This document shows positions 8,570 through 17,569 of a stretch of 62,404 bases of DNA, piece after piece. Each line of letters begins with the position of its first letter. Within the stretch, counting starts at the first letter, position 1. Origin of the DNA: an uncultured Agromyces sp. (lineage in GTDB: Bacteria > Actinomycetota > Actinomycetes > Actinomycetales > Microbacteriaceae); the NCBI GenBank assembly GCA_913053875.1, contig CAJXGN010000017.1, positions 1-62,404 on the forward strand, read 5' to 3'. Below the pieces are notes generated by a model that saw only the letters and a list, made by a program, of their open reading frames with translations, was not told the origin of the DNA and searched no databases. The translations under genes were made by a program, and so were the position numbers.

Positions 8570-8767
8570 ATGAGTCGTACCGTCTGGACCGTCATCGGCG
8601 TGATCGCCGCCATCGTCATCGCCTGGGTGCTGGTCGAGGTCGTGTTCAGCGTGCTGTGGTTCCTCGTGAAGTTCGCGATCGTCGCGGTGGTCGCCGTGAT
8701 CGTGTTCTTCCTGCTGCGCGCGTGGGCGACGAAGGACCGCGGGGACGAGCGCTCGATCGAGCGCTGA
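8570..8767 (+). CDS. Small membrane protein of unknown function
   Basis: 65 residues. Two closely spaced hydrophobic segments (about 5-28 and 33-50) are followed by a short charged tail rich in Arg, Asp and Glu. No family is recognised. GGAGG directly abuts the ATG, too close to act as a normal ribosome site, while TAGGGT sits six bases upstream, so the mRNA is probably leaderless. It is flanked by an unrelated divergent gene and a convergent gene. Confidence 0.7.
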   Translation: MSRTVWTVIGVIAAIVIAWVLVEVVFSVLWFLVKFAIVAVVAVIVFFLLRAWATKDRGDERSIER

Positions 8768-8785
8768 CCCGGGGCATCCGGAGCC

Positions 8786-9073
8786 TCAGACGTAGATGCG
8801 CAGGCGAACGTCGACCGAGTCGTCGACGTCGAGCCCCTCGGCCTCCTGCACCCACTTCTTGATCGGCACGATGTAGCCGCCGTCCTTCGGCCAGAGCGAG
8901 GTCGTCCACTCGCTCTCGCCGACGCGCACCGCGACCGGGATCATGCCCCACCCGTACGTCACGGCCGGCGCGACCTCGTGGATCGCCTCCGCCTCGTCGG
9001 GCGGCACCGTCACGAAGTGGAACGGCGCGGGCCCGCGCCAGTACCAGAGATCGCCGCTGAACCTCAGCTCCAT
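8786..9073 (-). CDS. DUF1905 domain protein
   Basis: 95 residues spanning almost exactly one DUF1905 domain: an N-terminal RFSGDLWYWRGPAPFHFVTVP and the later GWGMIPVAVRVGESEWTTSLWPKDGGYIVPIKKWV. The family is a small beta-barrel of unknown biochemical role, sometimes fused to YdeI-like domains. The ATG at 9073 is the natural domain start. Overlapping longer frames on this strand only extend it into the neighbouring gene. It stands alone between a small membrane protein and a convergent-side membrane protein gene. Confidence 0.82.
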   Translation of the reverse strand: MELRFSGDLWYWRGPAPFHFVTVPPDEAEAIHEVAPAVTYGWGMIPVAVRVGESEWTTSLWPKDGGYIVPIKKWVQEAEGLDVDDSVDVRLRIYV

Positions 9074-9099
9074 GCGCGCCAGCGTAGTGGCGACGTGCG

Positions 9100-9855
9100 T
9101 CAGGGCGAGGGGCGGGCGGATGCGTCGTCGTCGGCCAGCACCCGCCGGGCGAGCAGCGTCGACCCGGCGACCGCGGCCGGCATCGTGAGCACGGCGCCGC
9201 CGGGCAGCAGGAACAGCAGCTGCGTGGCCACGCCGAAGCCGAGCATGCGGGCGCGGTGGCCCCGGAGCATCCGTCGCCGTTCGCCGCCGTCGATGCCGCG
9301 CGCATCGAACGCGCGACCCGTGAGCTCGCGCGCGAGCAGGCGGCCCGACAGCACGACGCCGAGCACGGCCGCGGTGACCGACCCGACGACGGGAACGAAC
9401 CCGACCAGCAGCACGAGGGCCGCGTTCAGCGCGCCCACCCCGACGAGCACCGCGCCCGACACGGCGGCCCTCCAGAACCCCGGGCCCTCGTCGGGCACTT
9501 CGCCGCCCTCGTCGGTCTCGACCGCACGCCAGATGCGCTCGTAGAACGGGTCGCCGACCGTGAGGGTCACCGCCGTGAACGTGACCGCCGCGAGCAGGAT
9601 CGTCGCGCCGAAGAGGGCCGCGCCGACCGCGACACGCAGCGCGATCGCCCAGCCCGCGTCCCAGCTGTCGGCGAACGGCGTCATCCACGTGACCAGGTCG
9701 CCGACGGTCGCACCGAGGGCGACGAGCGCGGCGAGCACGAGGAGCGCGACGATCGCCGCGGGGACGAGGCCGAGTGCCATGGTGCCCGGGCGCGTGCGCC
9801 ACATCGCGAAGCCGCGCAGCAGGTCGCCCGCGCCGGCGAGCAGGGAGCGGATCAC
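9100..9855 (-). CDS. EI24/CysZ-like integral membrane protein
   Basis: 251 residues with four or more hydrophobic segments. The motif VGDPFYERIW near the middle and the following amphipathic insert match the EI24/CysZ family, whose CysZ members mediate sulfate uptake; function in actinobacterial paralogues is not established. The GTG start (9855) overlaps the stop of the upstream glycosylase-like gene by GTGA, showing translational coupling. The C-terminal half has the LLFLLPGGAVLTMPAAVAGSTLLARR stretch typical of the family's last helices. Confidence 0.78.
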   Translation of the reverse strand: MIRSLLAGAGDLLRGFAMWRTRPGTMALGLVPAAIVALLVLAALVALGATVGDLVTWMTPFADSWDAGWAIALRVAVGAALFGATILLAAVTFTAVTLTVGDPFYERIWRAVETDEGGEVPDEGPGFWRAAVSGAVLVGVGALNAALVLLVGFVPVVGSVTAAVLGVVLSGRLLARELTGRAFDARGIDGGERRRMLRGHRARMLGFGVATQLLFLLPGGAVLTMPAAVAGSTLLARRVLADDDASARPSP

Positions 9856-10772
9856 GCGGCGTGTTCCGCGGCGTCCGCGGCCGGGTCGGGGAAGGCCGCT
9901 GCGAGGATGCGCCGCCGCAGCACGTTGGCCCGCTCGGCGAAGCCGCGCTGGCGCCTGACGTACTCGGCCTTGCCCTCGGGTGTCTCGATCGCGACCGGGT
10001 CGGCACCCCACGGGCCCACGTCGTACGGCGACGCCGCCATGTCGAGCCAGCGGATGTCGCGGGCGAGGTCGAAGGCGTCGAGCAGCAGCTCGCCCGGCAC
10101 CAGCGGTCCGAGCTTCACGGCCCACTTGTAGACGTCCATGTTCGCGTGCAGGCAGCCGGGCTGCTCGAGCAGGGCTTGCGTCTCGCGGGTCGGCGCGAAG
10201 CGGTTGCGCGGCACCGCCTCGTCGGTGAAGAACCGGAACGCGTCGATGTGCGTGCAGCGCAGGTCGTTCGCCTCGACGACCTCGTCGGTGCCGCGCTGCC
10301 CGAGCCGCAGCGGCACGTCGTGGCGGTGCTCGTCCTGCCGGTAGACCATCGCCCACTCGTGCAGGCCGAAGCAGCCGAACGATGCCGGGCGGGCGGCGGT
10401 GACGCGCAGCATCCGCTCGACCGTGCCGAGCAGGCCCGCCTTCTCGGTCGCGATCGCCTCGCGGTCGACCACGAGCGAGCCGGGCGCCCTGCCCGGGGCG
10501 TACCAGCGCCAGTCGGCGCGGGTCGTGTCGGCGGCGTCGGCCAGCTCGACGCCGGGGCCCGGATGCCACCGCCGCAGCACGCGCGGCGAGTACGAGTAGT
10601 ACGTGAACAGGAAGTCGTCGATCGGATGCGACTCGCCCGCCGCGACCCTCGCCCGGCGCGCGGCGGTGAGGGCGTCGGCGCGCTCCGCGTGGGCGCGCTC
10701 GCGCTCGCGCCACGCGTCGGCACCGAGCCGTACGGGCGCGGCCGGCGTCGGGGCGATCGCGGTCGTGCTCAC
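9852..10772 (-). CDS. Conserved actinobacterial protein, family often labelled 3-methyladenine DNA glycosylase
   Basis: 306 residues. The segment HPIDDFLFTYYSYSPRVLRRWHPGPG is strongly characteristic of a family widely annotated as 3-methyladenine DNA glycosylase in actinobacteria, but I see no helix-hairpin-helix-GPD motif or AAG-type active site, so the enzymatic label should be treated with caution. Further conserved features are FGCFGLHEWAMVYR and LHANMDVYKWA, with several His and Cys residues. The GTG start at 10772 follows TATCCT by six bases, a leaderless arrangement. It is coupled to the downstream EI24-like gene and divergent from DNA ligase. Confidence 0.75.
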   Translation of the reverse strand: MSTTAIAPTPAAPVRLGADAWRERERAHAERADALTAARRARVAAGESHPIDDFLFTYYSYSPRVLRRWHPGPGVELADAADTTRADWRWYAPGRAPGSLVVDREAIATEKAGLLGTVERMLRVTAARPASFGCFGLHEWAMVYRQDEHRHDVPLRLGQRGTDEVVEANDLRCTHIDAFRFFTDEAVPRNRFAPTRETQALLEQPGCLHANMDVYKWAVKLGPLVPGELLLDAFDLARDIRWLDMAASPYDVGPWGADPVAIETPEGKAEYVRRQRGFAERANVLRRRILAAAFPDPAADAAEHAA

Positions 10773-10778
10773 CCGACG

Positions 10779-10784
10779 AGGATA
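10779..10784 (-). promoter_or_regulatory. -10 element TATCCT of a probable leaderless transcript
   Basis: On the minus strand TATCCT lies six bases before the GTG at 10772, placing the transcript start at the initiation codon. Confidence 0.55.
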
Positions 10785-10816
10785 TTCGCCGGCCCTGCGC
10801 CCGCGCTTGGGGGCGG

Positions 10817-10948
10817 CGCTTTTCAGGAGGTCCGGCCTGGCGGCCGGTGGATGGGTGCGCGCCGGGCGCGTCGGCGCTCGAATCCGACCGGATCGGCAGC
10901 TCCCGGCGCCGGAATCGTGCACCGCCCGCCCGGCGCTCCTGAAAAGCG
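10817..10948. repeat. Intergenic element bounded by a 13-bp inverted repeat
   Basis: CGCTTTTCAGGAG (10817-10829) and its exact complement CTCCTGAAAAGCG (10936-10948) enclose 106 bp of GC-rich sequence that contains smaller dyads, for example ATCCGACCGGAT. It fills the gap between divergent genes. It resembles in layout, though not in sequence, the elements at 35115-35204 and 53491-53615. Confidence 0.6.
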
Positions 10949-10990
10949 ACGTCCTTCCTCGGCGTCGGCGGGCGGTGGGAGGATGGCCGC

Positions 10991-12514
10991 GTGCTGCTCC
11001 AGGAGCTCGTCGACACGGCTGCCGCGGTTGCCGCGACGCGGTCGCGGCTGGCCAAGGTCGACGCGCTCGCCGCCATGCTCGCCCGCCTCGAGCCCGACGA
11101 GATCGCACCGGCGATCGGCCTGCTGCTCGGCGCCCCTCGCCAGGGACGCCTCGGCGTCGGCTGGCGCGGGTTCAGCGCGCAGCACGTGGCGCCGGCCCCC
11201 GAGCCGACGCTCGCCATCGCCGACGTCGACGCGCGCCTCGAACGCCTGGCGGCCGTCGCGGGCTCGGGGTCCGCCGCGGCCCGCGCCGCCGAACTCGGCG
11301 ACCTGCTCGCCCACGCTACCGCGGCCGAGCAGGAGTTCCTCGGCCGCGCCCTGCTCGGCGAGGTGCGCACGGGCGCGCTCGCGGGCGTCGTCACCGACGC
11401 GATCGCCCGCGCGTCCGACCTGCCGGGGGAGACCGTGCGCCGCGCCGCGATGCTGTCGGGCGACCTCGGCGAGACCGCGCGCCTCGCGCTCGCCGGCGAG
11501 CCCGGTGCGGTCGCGGCGGTGGGCCTCGAGGTCATGCGACCGGTGGAGCCGATGCTCGCGGCCACGGCGGCGTCGGCCGCGCTCGCGATGGAGGCCGTCG
11601 GCGAAGCATCCGTCGAGTTCAAGATGGACGGCGCGCGCATCCAGGTGCACCGCGCGGGCGATGAGGTGCGGGTGTTCACGCGCACGCTCGCCGACATCAC
11701 GCACCGCGTGCCCGAGGTCGTCGAGGTGGTGCGGCGGATGCCGGTGCGCGACGTGATCCTCGACGGCGAGACGCTCGCGCTCGCCGACGACGGCAGGCCC
11801 CGCCCGTTCCAGGACACCATGGCGCGCTTCGGCGCCGAGGTCGCGCGCGAGGCGACGCTGCATCCGTGGTTCTTCGACGTGCTGCACGTCGACGGGCGCG
11901 ACCTGCTCGACGAGCCGCTCGCCGCCCGCCTGGCCGAGCTCGACCGCATCACGGGCCCGCACCGCATGCCCGGGGAGGTGACCGCCGACCCGGACGCCGC
12001 CGAGCGCATCTCCGCCGAGGCGCTCGCCGCGGGCCACGAGGGCGTCGTCGTGAAGGCGATCGACTCGGCGTACGCGGCCGGACGCCGCGGGTCGAGCTGG
12101 ATCAAGGTGAAGCCCGTGCACACCTACGACCTCGTCGTGCTCGGCTGCGAATGGGGGTCGGGGCGCCGCGCGGGCTGGCTGTCGAACCTGCACCTCGGCG
12201 CGCGCGACCCCGAGGGCGAGTTCGGCGAGCCCGGCGGGTTCGTGATGGTCGGCAAGACGTTCAAGGGGCTCACCGACGAGCTGCTGCGCTGGCAGACCGA
12301 GCGCTTCGCGGAGATCGAGGTGCGGCGCACCGCGCAGACGGTGTTCGTCGAGCCGGTCACGGTCGTCGAGATCGCGATCGACGGGGTGCAGCGCTCGAGC
12401 CGCTACCCGGGCGGGGTCGCGCTGCGGTTCGCACGGGTCAAGCGCTACCGCGACGACAAGACGGCAGGCGAGGCGGACACGATCCAGGCGCTGCGCGGCC
12501 TGCTGCGGGGCTGA
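10991..12514 (+). CDS. ligB: ATP-dependent DNA ligase (LigB type)
   Basis: 507 residues, the same size as the mycobacterial LigB family. The N-terminal DNA-binding domain is followed by nucleotidyltransferase motif I FKMDGAR with the adenylated lysine at K211, motif III FFDVLHVDGRDL, motif IV EGVVVKA and motif V SSWIKVKP. The C-terminal OB fold contains FVMVGKTFKGLTDELL. It seals nicks using ATP, probably as an accessory to the essential NAD-dependent ligase. The GTG at 10991 is selected because GGGAGG lies 8-13 bases upstream and family members begin with a similar LLxELVxT sequence. It is a single-gene unit facing away from the glycosylase-like gene. Confidence 0.93.
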   Translation: MLLQELVDTAAAVAATRSRLAKVDALAAMLARLEPDEIAPAIGLLLGAPRQGRLGVGWRGFSAQHVAPAPEPTLAIADVDARLERLAAVAGSGSAAARAAELGDLLAHATAAEQEFLGRALLGEVRTGALAGVVTDAIARASDLPGETVRRAAMLSGDLGETARLALAGEPGAVAAVGLEVMRPVEPMLAATAASAALAMEAVGEASVEFKMDGARIQVHRAGDEVRVFTRTLADITHRVPEVVEVVRRMPVRDVILDGETLALADDGRPRPFQDTMARFGAEVAREATLHPWFFDVLHVDGRDLLDEPLAARLAELDRITGPHRMPGEVTADPDAAERISAEALAAGHEGVVVKAIDSAYAAGRRGSSWIKVKPVHTYDLVVLGCEWGSGRRAGWLSNLHLGARDPEGEFGEPGGFVMVGKTFKGLTDELLRWQTERFAEIEVRRTAQTVFVEPVTVVEIAIDGVQRSSRYPGGVALRFARVKRYRDDKTAGEADTIQALRGLLRG

Positions 12515-12574
12515 CGCCGCCGCGAGGCATCCGCTCGCCCCCGTCACGACCCGGCAACGATCTGCTCACGAAGG

Positions 12575-12598
12575 GCGGATGCGGCGTGGAGCATCCGC
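12575..12598. terminator. Hairpin of paired GCGGATGC/GCATCCGC words after ligB
   Basis: GCGGATGC (12575-12582) pairs with GCATCCGC (12591-12598) over an eight-base loop, between two convergent genes. A second short dyad, CTAC/GTAG, follows at 12599-12613. The rest of the gap to 12729 shows nothing recognisable. Confidence 0.5.
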
Positions 12599-12729
12599 TA
12601 CGCGAGGAGTAGCGTCGGCCGCGCGAGCACCATGTGACGTTCGTCGAGGGAGATGAGCACATGCGCCTGGGGGTGGCGTCGCGCACGGGGAGTGGCTTCC
12701 GCGCGCCCGCGATGCCGCACGGCGACCGG

Positions 12730-13752
12730 TCAGCGCGTCTTCTTCGGGTCGGTCGAGCGACGCACCACGAGCTCGGGCTGGAACACGGTCTGCCGGGGGA
12801 TGGACTCGGGGTCGTTCGCCTCCTCGAGCAGCGTGCGCAGCGCGGTGCGGCCGATCATGCCGCTCGGCTGGCGCATCGACGACAGCGGCACTGCGGCGGC
12901 GCCGGCGAACGAGATGTCGTCGAAGCCGATGATGGCGATCTCCTCGGGCACGAGGATGCGGCCCTCGACGACGAGCGCCTGCAGCAGGCCGAGCGCGATG
13001 AGGTCGTTCGCGGCGAACAGCGCGTCGGGGCGCTGCGCGCGGGGGCGCTCGATGATGCGGGTGCCCGCGGCGACGCCCTCCGCCACGGTGAGCTCGGTGG
13101 TCGCGACGACCTCGAGGTCGACCGGGAAGCCCGCGTTCTCGGCTGCGGCCCGCGCACCGGCGAGGCGGTCGGTGACCTGGTGGATGTCGAACGGGCCGCC
13201 CACGTAGGCGATGCGCCGACGGCCGGTCTCGATGAGGTGCTCGACCGCCATGCGGCCGCCCGACACGCTGTCGACCGAGACGGAACTGAAGCGCCCGTCA
13301 CCGCTGAAACGATCCACCAGGACGGCGGGGATGCCCCGCTGGCGCAGGCGCTCCAGCCTGGTGTGCACGTCGTCGTAGGGCGAGATGAGCACGCCACGCA
13401 CCTGCTGCTCCTCGAACAGGTCGAGGTAGAGCCGCTCGCGCGCGACGTCCTGGTCGGTGTTGCCGTAGAGGATCGCGATGTTGTGCTTCGACGCCTCGTC
13501 CTCGGCGCCCCGCACCACGTCGTTGAAGAACGGGTTCTGGCCGTCGAGCACTACGAAGCCCACGGTCGTGCTCGTGCCGGCGCGGAGCTTGCGGGCGGCG
13601 TCGTTGCGCACGTACCCGAGCTCCTCGATCGCGCGATTGACGCGCGCGATCGACTCCGCCGAGACCTCGCCCGGGCGGTTCAGCACGTTCGAGACCGTGC
13701 CGACCGATACACCGGCGTGTTGAGCAACGTCCCTGATGCTCGTGGCTGCCAT
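12730..13752 (-). CDS. LacI-family regulator of the rhamnose-type transporter
   Basis: 340 residues: LacI helix-turn-helix SIRDVAQHAGVSVGTVSNVLN at residues 5-25, hinge, then a sugar-binding effector domain with the conserved GFVVLDGQNPFFND and IIGFDDISFAGAAAVPLSS segments. The ATG at 13752, after GAGGAA, is preferred to upstream starts because it gives a normal LacI N-terminus. It is divergent from an ABC transporter of the rhamnose type, and a perfect 16-bp palindrome lies between the two genes. It is therefore the likely local repressor, with rhamnose or a related sugar as inducer. Confidence 0.92.
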   Translation of the reverse strand: MAATSIRDVAQHAGVSVGTVSNVLNRPGEVSAESIARVNRAIEELGYVRNDAARKLRAGTSTTVGFVVLDGQNPFFNDVVRGAEDEASKHNIAILYGNTDQDVARERLYLDLFEEQQVRGVLISPYDDVHTRLERLRQRGIPAVLVDRFSGDGRFSSVSVDSVSGGRMAVEHLIETGRRRIAYVGGPFDIHQVTDRLAGARAAAENAGFPVDLEVVATTELTVAEGVAAGTRIIERPRAQRPDALFAANDLIALGLLQALVVEGRILVPEEIAIIGFDDISFAGAAAVPLSSMRQPSGMIGRTALRTLLEEANDPESIPRQTVFQPELVVRRSTDPKKTR

Positions 13753-13846
13753 TGCGGTTCCTCGTCGTCGATGAGCTGCGTGGTGGTCGGGGGAGGAGGT
13801 GACTTGACCTCGGCACCCGCCGTCCATAGAGTAGCCCTGAACTTGA

Positions 13847-13862
13847 TCTGAATCGATTCAGA
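13847..13862. promoter_or_regulatory. Operator palindrome for the divergent LacI regulator
   Basis: TCTGAATCGATTCAGA is a perfect 16-bp palindrome with the central CG of LacI-family operators. It lies 44 bp before the transporter ATPase gene and about 95 bp before the regulator's start, so one site could control both directions. Confidence 0.75.
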
Positions 13863-13906
13863 GACATTTCAACCCGTACACAGCAACACCTCGACGAGGA
13901 GGAGCA

Positions 13907-15433
13907 ATGGTGCAGACGAGCACCTCAGCCAGCGCGGCACCCCCCGCGCTGGAGCTCTCACGAGTCGTGAAGTCCTTCGGAGCAGTCGTCGCACTGAGCT
14001 CCGGCAGCCTCACGCTCGAACAAGGATCCATCCACGCGCTCATCGGCGAGAACGGCGCGGGCAAGTCCACGCTCGTGAAGATCGTCGCCGGCCTCTACCG
14101 CCGCGACTCGGGCGACTTCCGCCTGCGCGGCGAAGACGTCGACTTCTCGAACACGGCCCAGTCGAAGGCCGCGGGCATCGCCGTCATCTACCAGGAGCCG
14201 ACGCTCTTCCCCGACCTGTCGGTCACGGAGAACATCTTCATGGGCCGCCAGCCCACGAACCGGTTCGGGCGCATCGACCGCAAGGCGATGCGGGCCGAGG
14301 CCGTCGAGATCTTCGAACGACTCGGCGTCCGGCTCGACCCCGACCGGCTCACCGAGGGCCTCTCGATCGCCGACCAGCAGATCATCGAGATCGCGAAGGC
14401 CATCTCGCTCGACGCGCGCGTGCTCATCATGGACGAGCCGACCGCGGCGCTCTCGGGCGTCGAGGTGGAGCGGCTCTTCGCCGTCGCGCGGAGCCTCCGC
14501 GACGAGGGCCGTGCGCTGCTGTTCATCTCGCACCGCTTCGACGAGGTGTTCGACCTCTGCGACACCGTCACGGTCATGCGCGACGGCAAGTACATCGACA
14601 CCATGCCGATCTCCGAGACGTCGATCGACGAGCTCGTGCGCCTCATGGTCGGTCGCGACGTCACCGAGATGTTCCCGAAGCTGCCCGCCGAGGTCGGCGA
14701 GGACGTGCTGGTCGTCGAGGGGCTCACGAGCCCCGGCGTCTTCCACGACATCTCGTTCACCGTACGCTCGGGCGAGATCGTCGGCCTCGCCGGCCTCGTC
14801 GGCGCGGGCCGCAGCGAGGTCGTGCGCGCCATCTTCGGCGTCGACCACTACGAGTCGGGCACCGTGCGCGTGAACGGCGCGCCGCTGCGCAAGGGGCGCC
14901 CGACCGCGGCCATGGCGCAGGGCATCGCGCTCGTGCCCGAGGACCGCCGCAAGCAGGGCCTCGTGCTCGACCAGAGCGTGACGCGCAACGTCACGCTCGC
15001 GATCCGCAAGCGCCTCGCCAAGTGGGGCCTCATCTGGGGCGGCCTCGAGAACGCGGCCGCCGAGATCTGGGCGAGCCGGCTCGAGGTCAAGACCGCCGCG
15101 CTCGACGCGGAGACCGGCACCCTCTCGGGTGGCAACCAGCAGAAGGTCGTGCTCGGCAAGTGGCTCTCGACCGAGCCGAAGGTGCTCATCGTCGACGAGC
15201 CGACCCGAGGCATCGACGTCGGCACCAAGGCGGAGGTGCACCGCCTCATCTCGAAGCTCGCCCAGGAGGGCCTCGCGATCATCATGATCTCGTCGGAGCT
15301 GCCCGAGGTGCTCGGCATGGCCGACCGCGTGCTCGTCATGCGCGAGGGCCGCCTCACGGGCGAATTCGAGCGGGCGGATGCCACGCCGGAGGCCGTCATG
15401 TTCGCCGCGACCGCGGAAGGAGCGGCAGCATGA
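13907..15433 (+). CDS. rhaT: Rhamnose-type ABC importer, double ATPase subunit
   Basis: 508 residues with two fused ATPase domains, as in RbsA/RhaT-type carbohydrate-uptake type 2 importers. The first half has Walker A GENGAGKS (47-54), Walker B LIMDEP and signature LSIADQQ. The second half has a degenerate P-loop (GLVGAGRSE), as usual in this family, with LSGGNQQK and LIVDEP intact. GAGGAGGAGC lies just before the ATG. It overlaps the first permease by ATGA. The rhamnose assignment follows from the binding protein at the end of the operon; the ATPase alone could equally serve ribose or another sugar. Confidence 0.88.
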   Translation: MVQTSTSASAAPPALELSRVVKSFGAVVALSSGSLTLEQGSIHALIGENGAGKSTLVKIVAGLYRRDSGDFRLRGEDVDFSNTAQSKAAGIAVIYQEPTLFPDLSVTENIFMGRQPTNRFGRIDRKAMRAEAVEIFERLGVRLDPDRLTEGLSIADQQIIEIAKAISLDARVLIMDEPTAALSGVEVERLFAVARSLRDEGRALLFISHRFDEVFDLCDTVTVMRDGKYIDTMPISETSIDELVRLMVGRDVTEMFPKLPAEVGEDVLVVEGLTSPGVFHDISFTVRSGEIVGLAGLVGAGRSEVVRAIFGVDHYESGTVRVNGAPLRKGRPTAAMAQGIALVPEDRRKQGLVLDQSVTRNVTLAIRKRLAKWGLIWGGLENAAAEIWASRLEVKTAALDAETGTLSGGNQQKVVLGKWLSTEPKVLIVDEPTRGIDVGTKAEVHRLISKLAQEGLAIIMISSELPEVLGMADRVLVMREGRLTGEFERADATPEAVMFAATAEGAAA

Positions 15434-16464
15434 CCGCAGTCGACACCAAGCCGTCTGCCGGCAACGCCTTCGCGCGCAGCATCGGGCACGTGCTCAAGGC
15501 CCGCGAGACGGGTATCGCGATCGCGCTGATCGCCGTCGTCATCGTCGCGACCGTGAGCAACCCGAACTTCCTCTTCTCGTCCGACGGGTTCCGCGACCTG
15601 CTGCTGACGCCGTCGCTGCTCATGGTCGTGGCCGTGGGCCAGGCGATCGTGATCATCACGCGCAACGTCGACCTGTCGGTCGGCTCGGTCCTCGGCCTCA
15701 CGGCCTACCTGACCGGCCGGCTGTTCATCGACATCCCCGGCATCCCGCCGATCCTCGTGTTCGTCGCGGGCGTCGGCCTCGGTGCGCTGCTCGGCCTCAT
15801 CAACGGCGCGCTCGTCGCGTTCGCGAAGGTGCCCGCGCTCGTGATCACGCTCGGCACGCTGTACATCTACCGCGGCATCAACGTCGCGTGGACCGGCAGC
15901 GACCGCATCAACGCATCCGACCTGCCGGCGTCGTTCCGCGACCTCGGCACGGGCGAGCTGCTCGGCATCCCGCTGCTGACGATCTTCGCGGTCATCGTGC
16001 TGGTCGTCGCGGCCTGGTACCTGCGCAACCTGCGCAGCGGGCGCGAGCTGTACGCCATCGGCTCCGACCCGGCGGCCGCGCACCTGTACGGCCTGCGCGT
16101 CACCCGCCGCGTGATCGCCGCGTTCGTCGTGAGCGGTGCACTGGCCGGTGTCGCCGGCGTGCTCTACGCCGCCCGGTACGGGACGGTCAGCTCGAGCGCC
16201 GGCCTCGGCCTCGAGCTCCAGGCCATCGGTGCCGCGGTCATCGGCGGCGTCGCGATCTCGGGCGGCGTGGGCACCGTGTGGGGCGCCGCGATCGGCGCGT
16301 ACCTGCTGCTGACCATCAACCGCGCCCTGCCGATCGTCGGCATCCAGGACTTCTGGCAGCGGGCCGTGGTCGGCGTGCTCATCATCGGCGCCATCGTGCT
16401 CGACCGCGTGCTCGCGGTGCGCCAGCATCGACGACTCATCGAACAACGGGAGGAGAAGCCATGA
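15430..16464 (+). CDS. rhaP: Rhamnose-type ABC importer, permease 1
   Basis: 344 residues with eight to ten membrane segments of the RbsC/XylH fold (BPD_transp_2), including the conserved IITRNVDLSVGSVLGLTAYL and GRELYAIGSDPAAAHLYGL segments. It starts at an ATG overlapping the ATPase stop and ends overlapping the next permease start, so the three are tightly coupled. It forms half of the sugar channel in the cytoplasmic membrane. The names rhaP and rhaQ are assigned by operon position. Confidence 0.85.
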   Translation: MTAVDTKPSAGNAFARSIGHVLKARETGIAIALIAVVIVATVSNPNFLFSSDGFRDLLLTPSLLMVVAVGQAIVIITRNVDLSVGSVLGLTAYLTGRLFIDIPGIPPILVFVAGVGLGALLGLINGALVAFAKVPALVITLGTLYIYRGINVAWTGSDRINASDLPASFRDLGTGELLGIPLLTIFAVIVLVVAAWYLRNLRSGRELYAIGSDPAAAHLYGLRVTRRVIAAFVVSGALAGVAGVLYAARYGTVSSSAGLGLELQAIGAAVIGGVAISGGVGTVWGAAIGAYLLLTINRALPIVGIQDFWQRAVVGVLIIGAIVLDRVLAVRQHRRLIEQREEKP

Positions 16465-17519
16465 CGTCCGCGATCGACACCGAACACGGCCGGCGCACCT
16501 ACTCGGCCCACGCGCACCCGCTGTGGCGTCGCCTGCTCGTCACGCGCGAGTCGGCCATCATCGGCCTGCTCTTCCTCGTCGTGCTCGTCGCCACCATCGC
16601 GGTGCCGAACTTCGACAGCCCGCTGACGCTCACGTTCCTCATCCGCGAGATCGCCCCGATCCTGCTGATCGCCCTGCCGATGACGCTCATCATCATCACC
16701 GAGGAGATCGACCTCTCGGTGGCGAGCATCGTGGGCCTCTCGAGCGTCGTCACGGGCCTCGGGGTGCAGGCCGGCTGGCCGCTGCCGTTCGCGGCGGTCG
16801 TCGCGATCCTCGTCGGCACGGTCGCCGGGTCCATCAACGGCGCCCTGGTCACGTTCGTCGGCCTGCCGTCGCTCGCCGTCACGATCGGTACGCTCGCGCT
16901 GTTCCGCGGCATCGCCGTGGGCCTGCTCGGCACGACCGCGATCAGCGACTTCCCCGAGTTCTGGACCGACCTGACGCGCATGAACATCCCCGGCACGCCG
17001 ATGCCGCTGATCATCGTGCCGTTCCTCGTGCTCGCGATCATCTTCGGGGTACTGCTGCACTTCACGCCGTTCGGGCGGTCGCTGTACGCGATCGGCCTGA
17101 ACAAGGAGGCGGCCGCGTTCTCCGGCATCAACGTCGGGCTCACGAAGTTCTGGCTGTTCGTCATGAGCGGCGCGGTCTCGGGCTACGCCGGCGTGTACTT
17201 CACGCTGCTGTACAACAACGCCCGCGGCGACAACGCCACCGGCCTCGAGCTGCAGATCATCGCCGCGGTGCTCCTCGGCGGCGTCTCGATCTTCGGTGGT
17301 CGTGGTGCGCTGCCCGGCGTGATCGCCGGCGTGCTGCTCATCGGCACGCTGTCGAGCGCGCTGCGCCTGGCCGGCGTGACCAGCGACATCATCAACGTCA
17401 TCACCGGTGTGCTCCTCGTGGCATCGGTGGTGTCCGCAAGCTTCCTCGCCTGGCTGCGCACCAAGCGCGTCTCGGCGATCGGGAGGAAGAAGGGCCGAGC
17501 TGAGGCATCCGATGGCTGA
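16461..17519 (+). CDS. rhaQ: Rhamnose-type ABC importer, permease 2
   Basis: 352 residues, paralogous to the preceding permease, with the matching IIITEEIDLSVASIVGLSSV and GRSLYAIGLNKEAAAFSGI elements and several hydrophobic helices. AGGAG at 16450-16454 and the ATGA overlap define the start. The presence of two distinct permeases with one fused ATPase and one binding protein is the arrangement seen in RhaSTPQ systems. Confidence 0.85.
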   Translation: MTSAIDTEHGRRTYSAHAHPLWRRLLVTRESAIIGLLFLVVLVATIAVPNFDSPLTLTFLIREIAPILLIALPMTLIIITEEIDLSVASIVGLSSVVTGLGVQAGWPLPFAAVVAILVGTVAGSINGALVTFVGLPSLAVTIGTLALFRGIAVGLLGTTAISDFPEFWTDLTRMNIPGTPMPLIIVPFLVLAIIFGVLLHFTPFGRSLYAIGLNKEAAAFSGINVGLTKFWLFVMSGAVSGYAGVYFTLLYNNARGDNATGLELQIIAAVLLGGVSIFGGRGALPGVIAGVLLIGTLSSALRLAGVTSDIINVITGVLLVASVVSASFLAWLRTKRVSAIGRKKGRAEASDG

Positions 17520-17569
17520 TGGCCCCCTGTCACCAGGACCGGAAAAGTAACGCACCAAGGAAGGAAACA

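Noticed and set aside
9852..10772. Firm assignment as 3-methyladenine DNA glycosylase
   Set aside because: The family label is common, but no glycosylase active-site or helix-hairpin-helix motif could be seen, so the function is left open.
12634..13851. A 405-codon plus-strand frame across the LacI gene
   Set aside because: Antisense to a clear LacI-family regulator with intact motifs; its composition is the Arg/Asp/Val-rich pattern of reverse-strand frames in GC-rich DNA.
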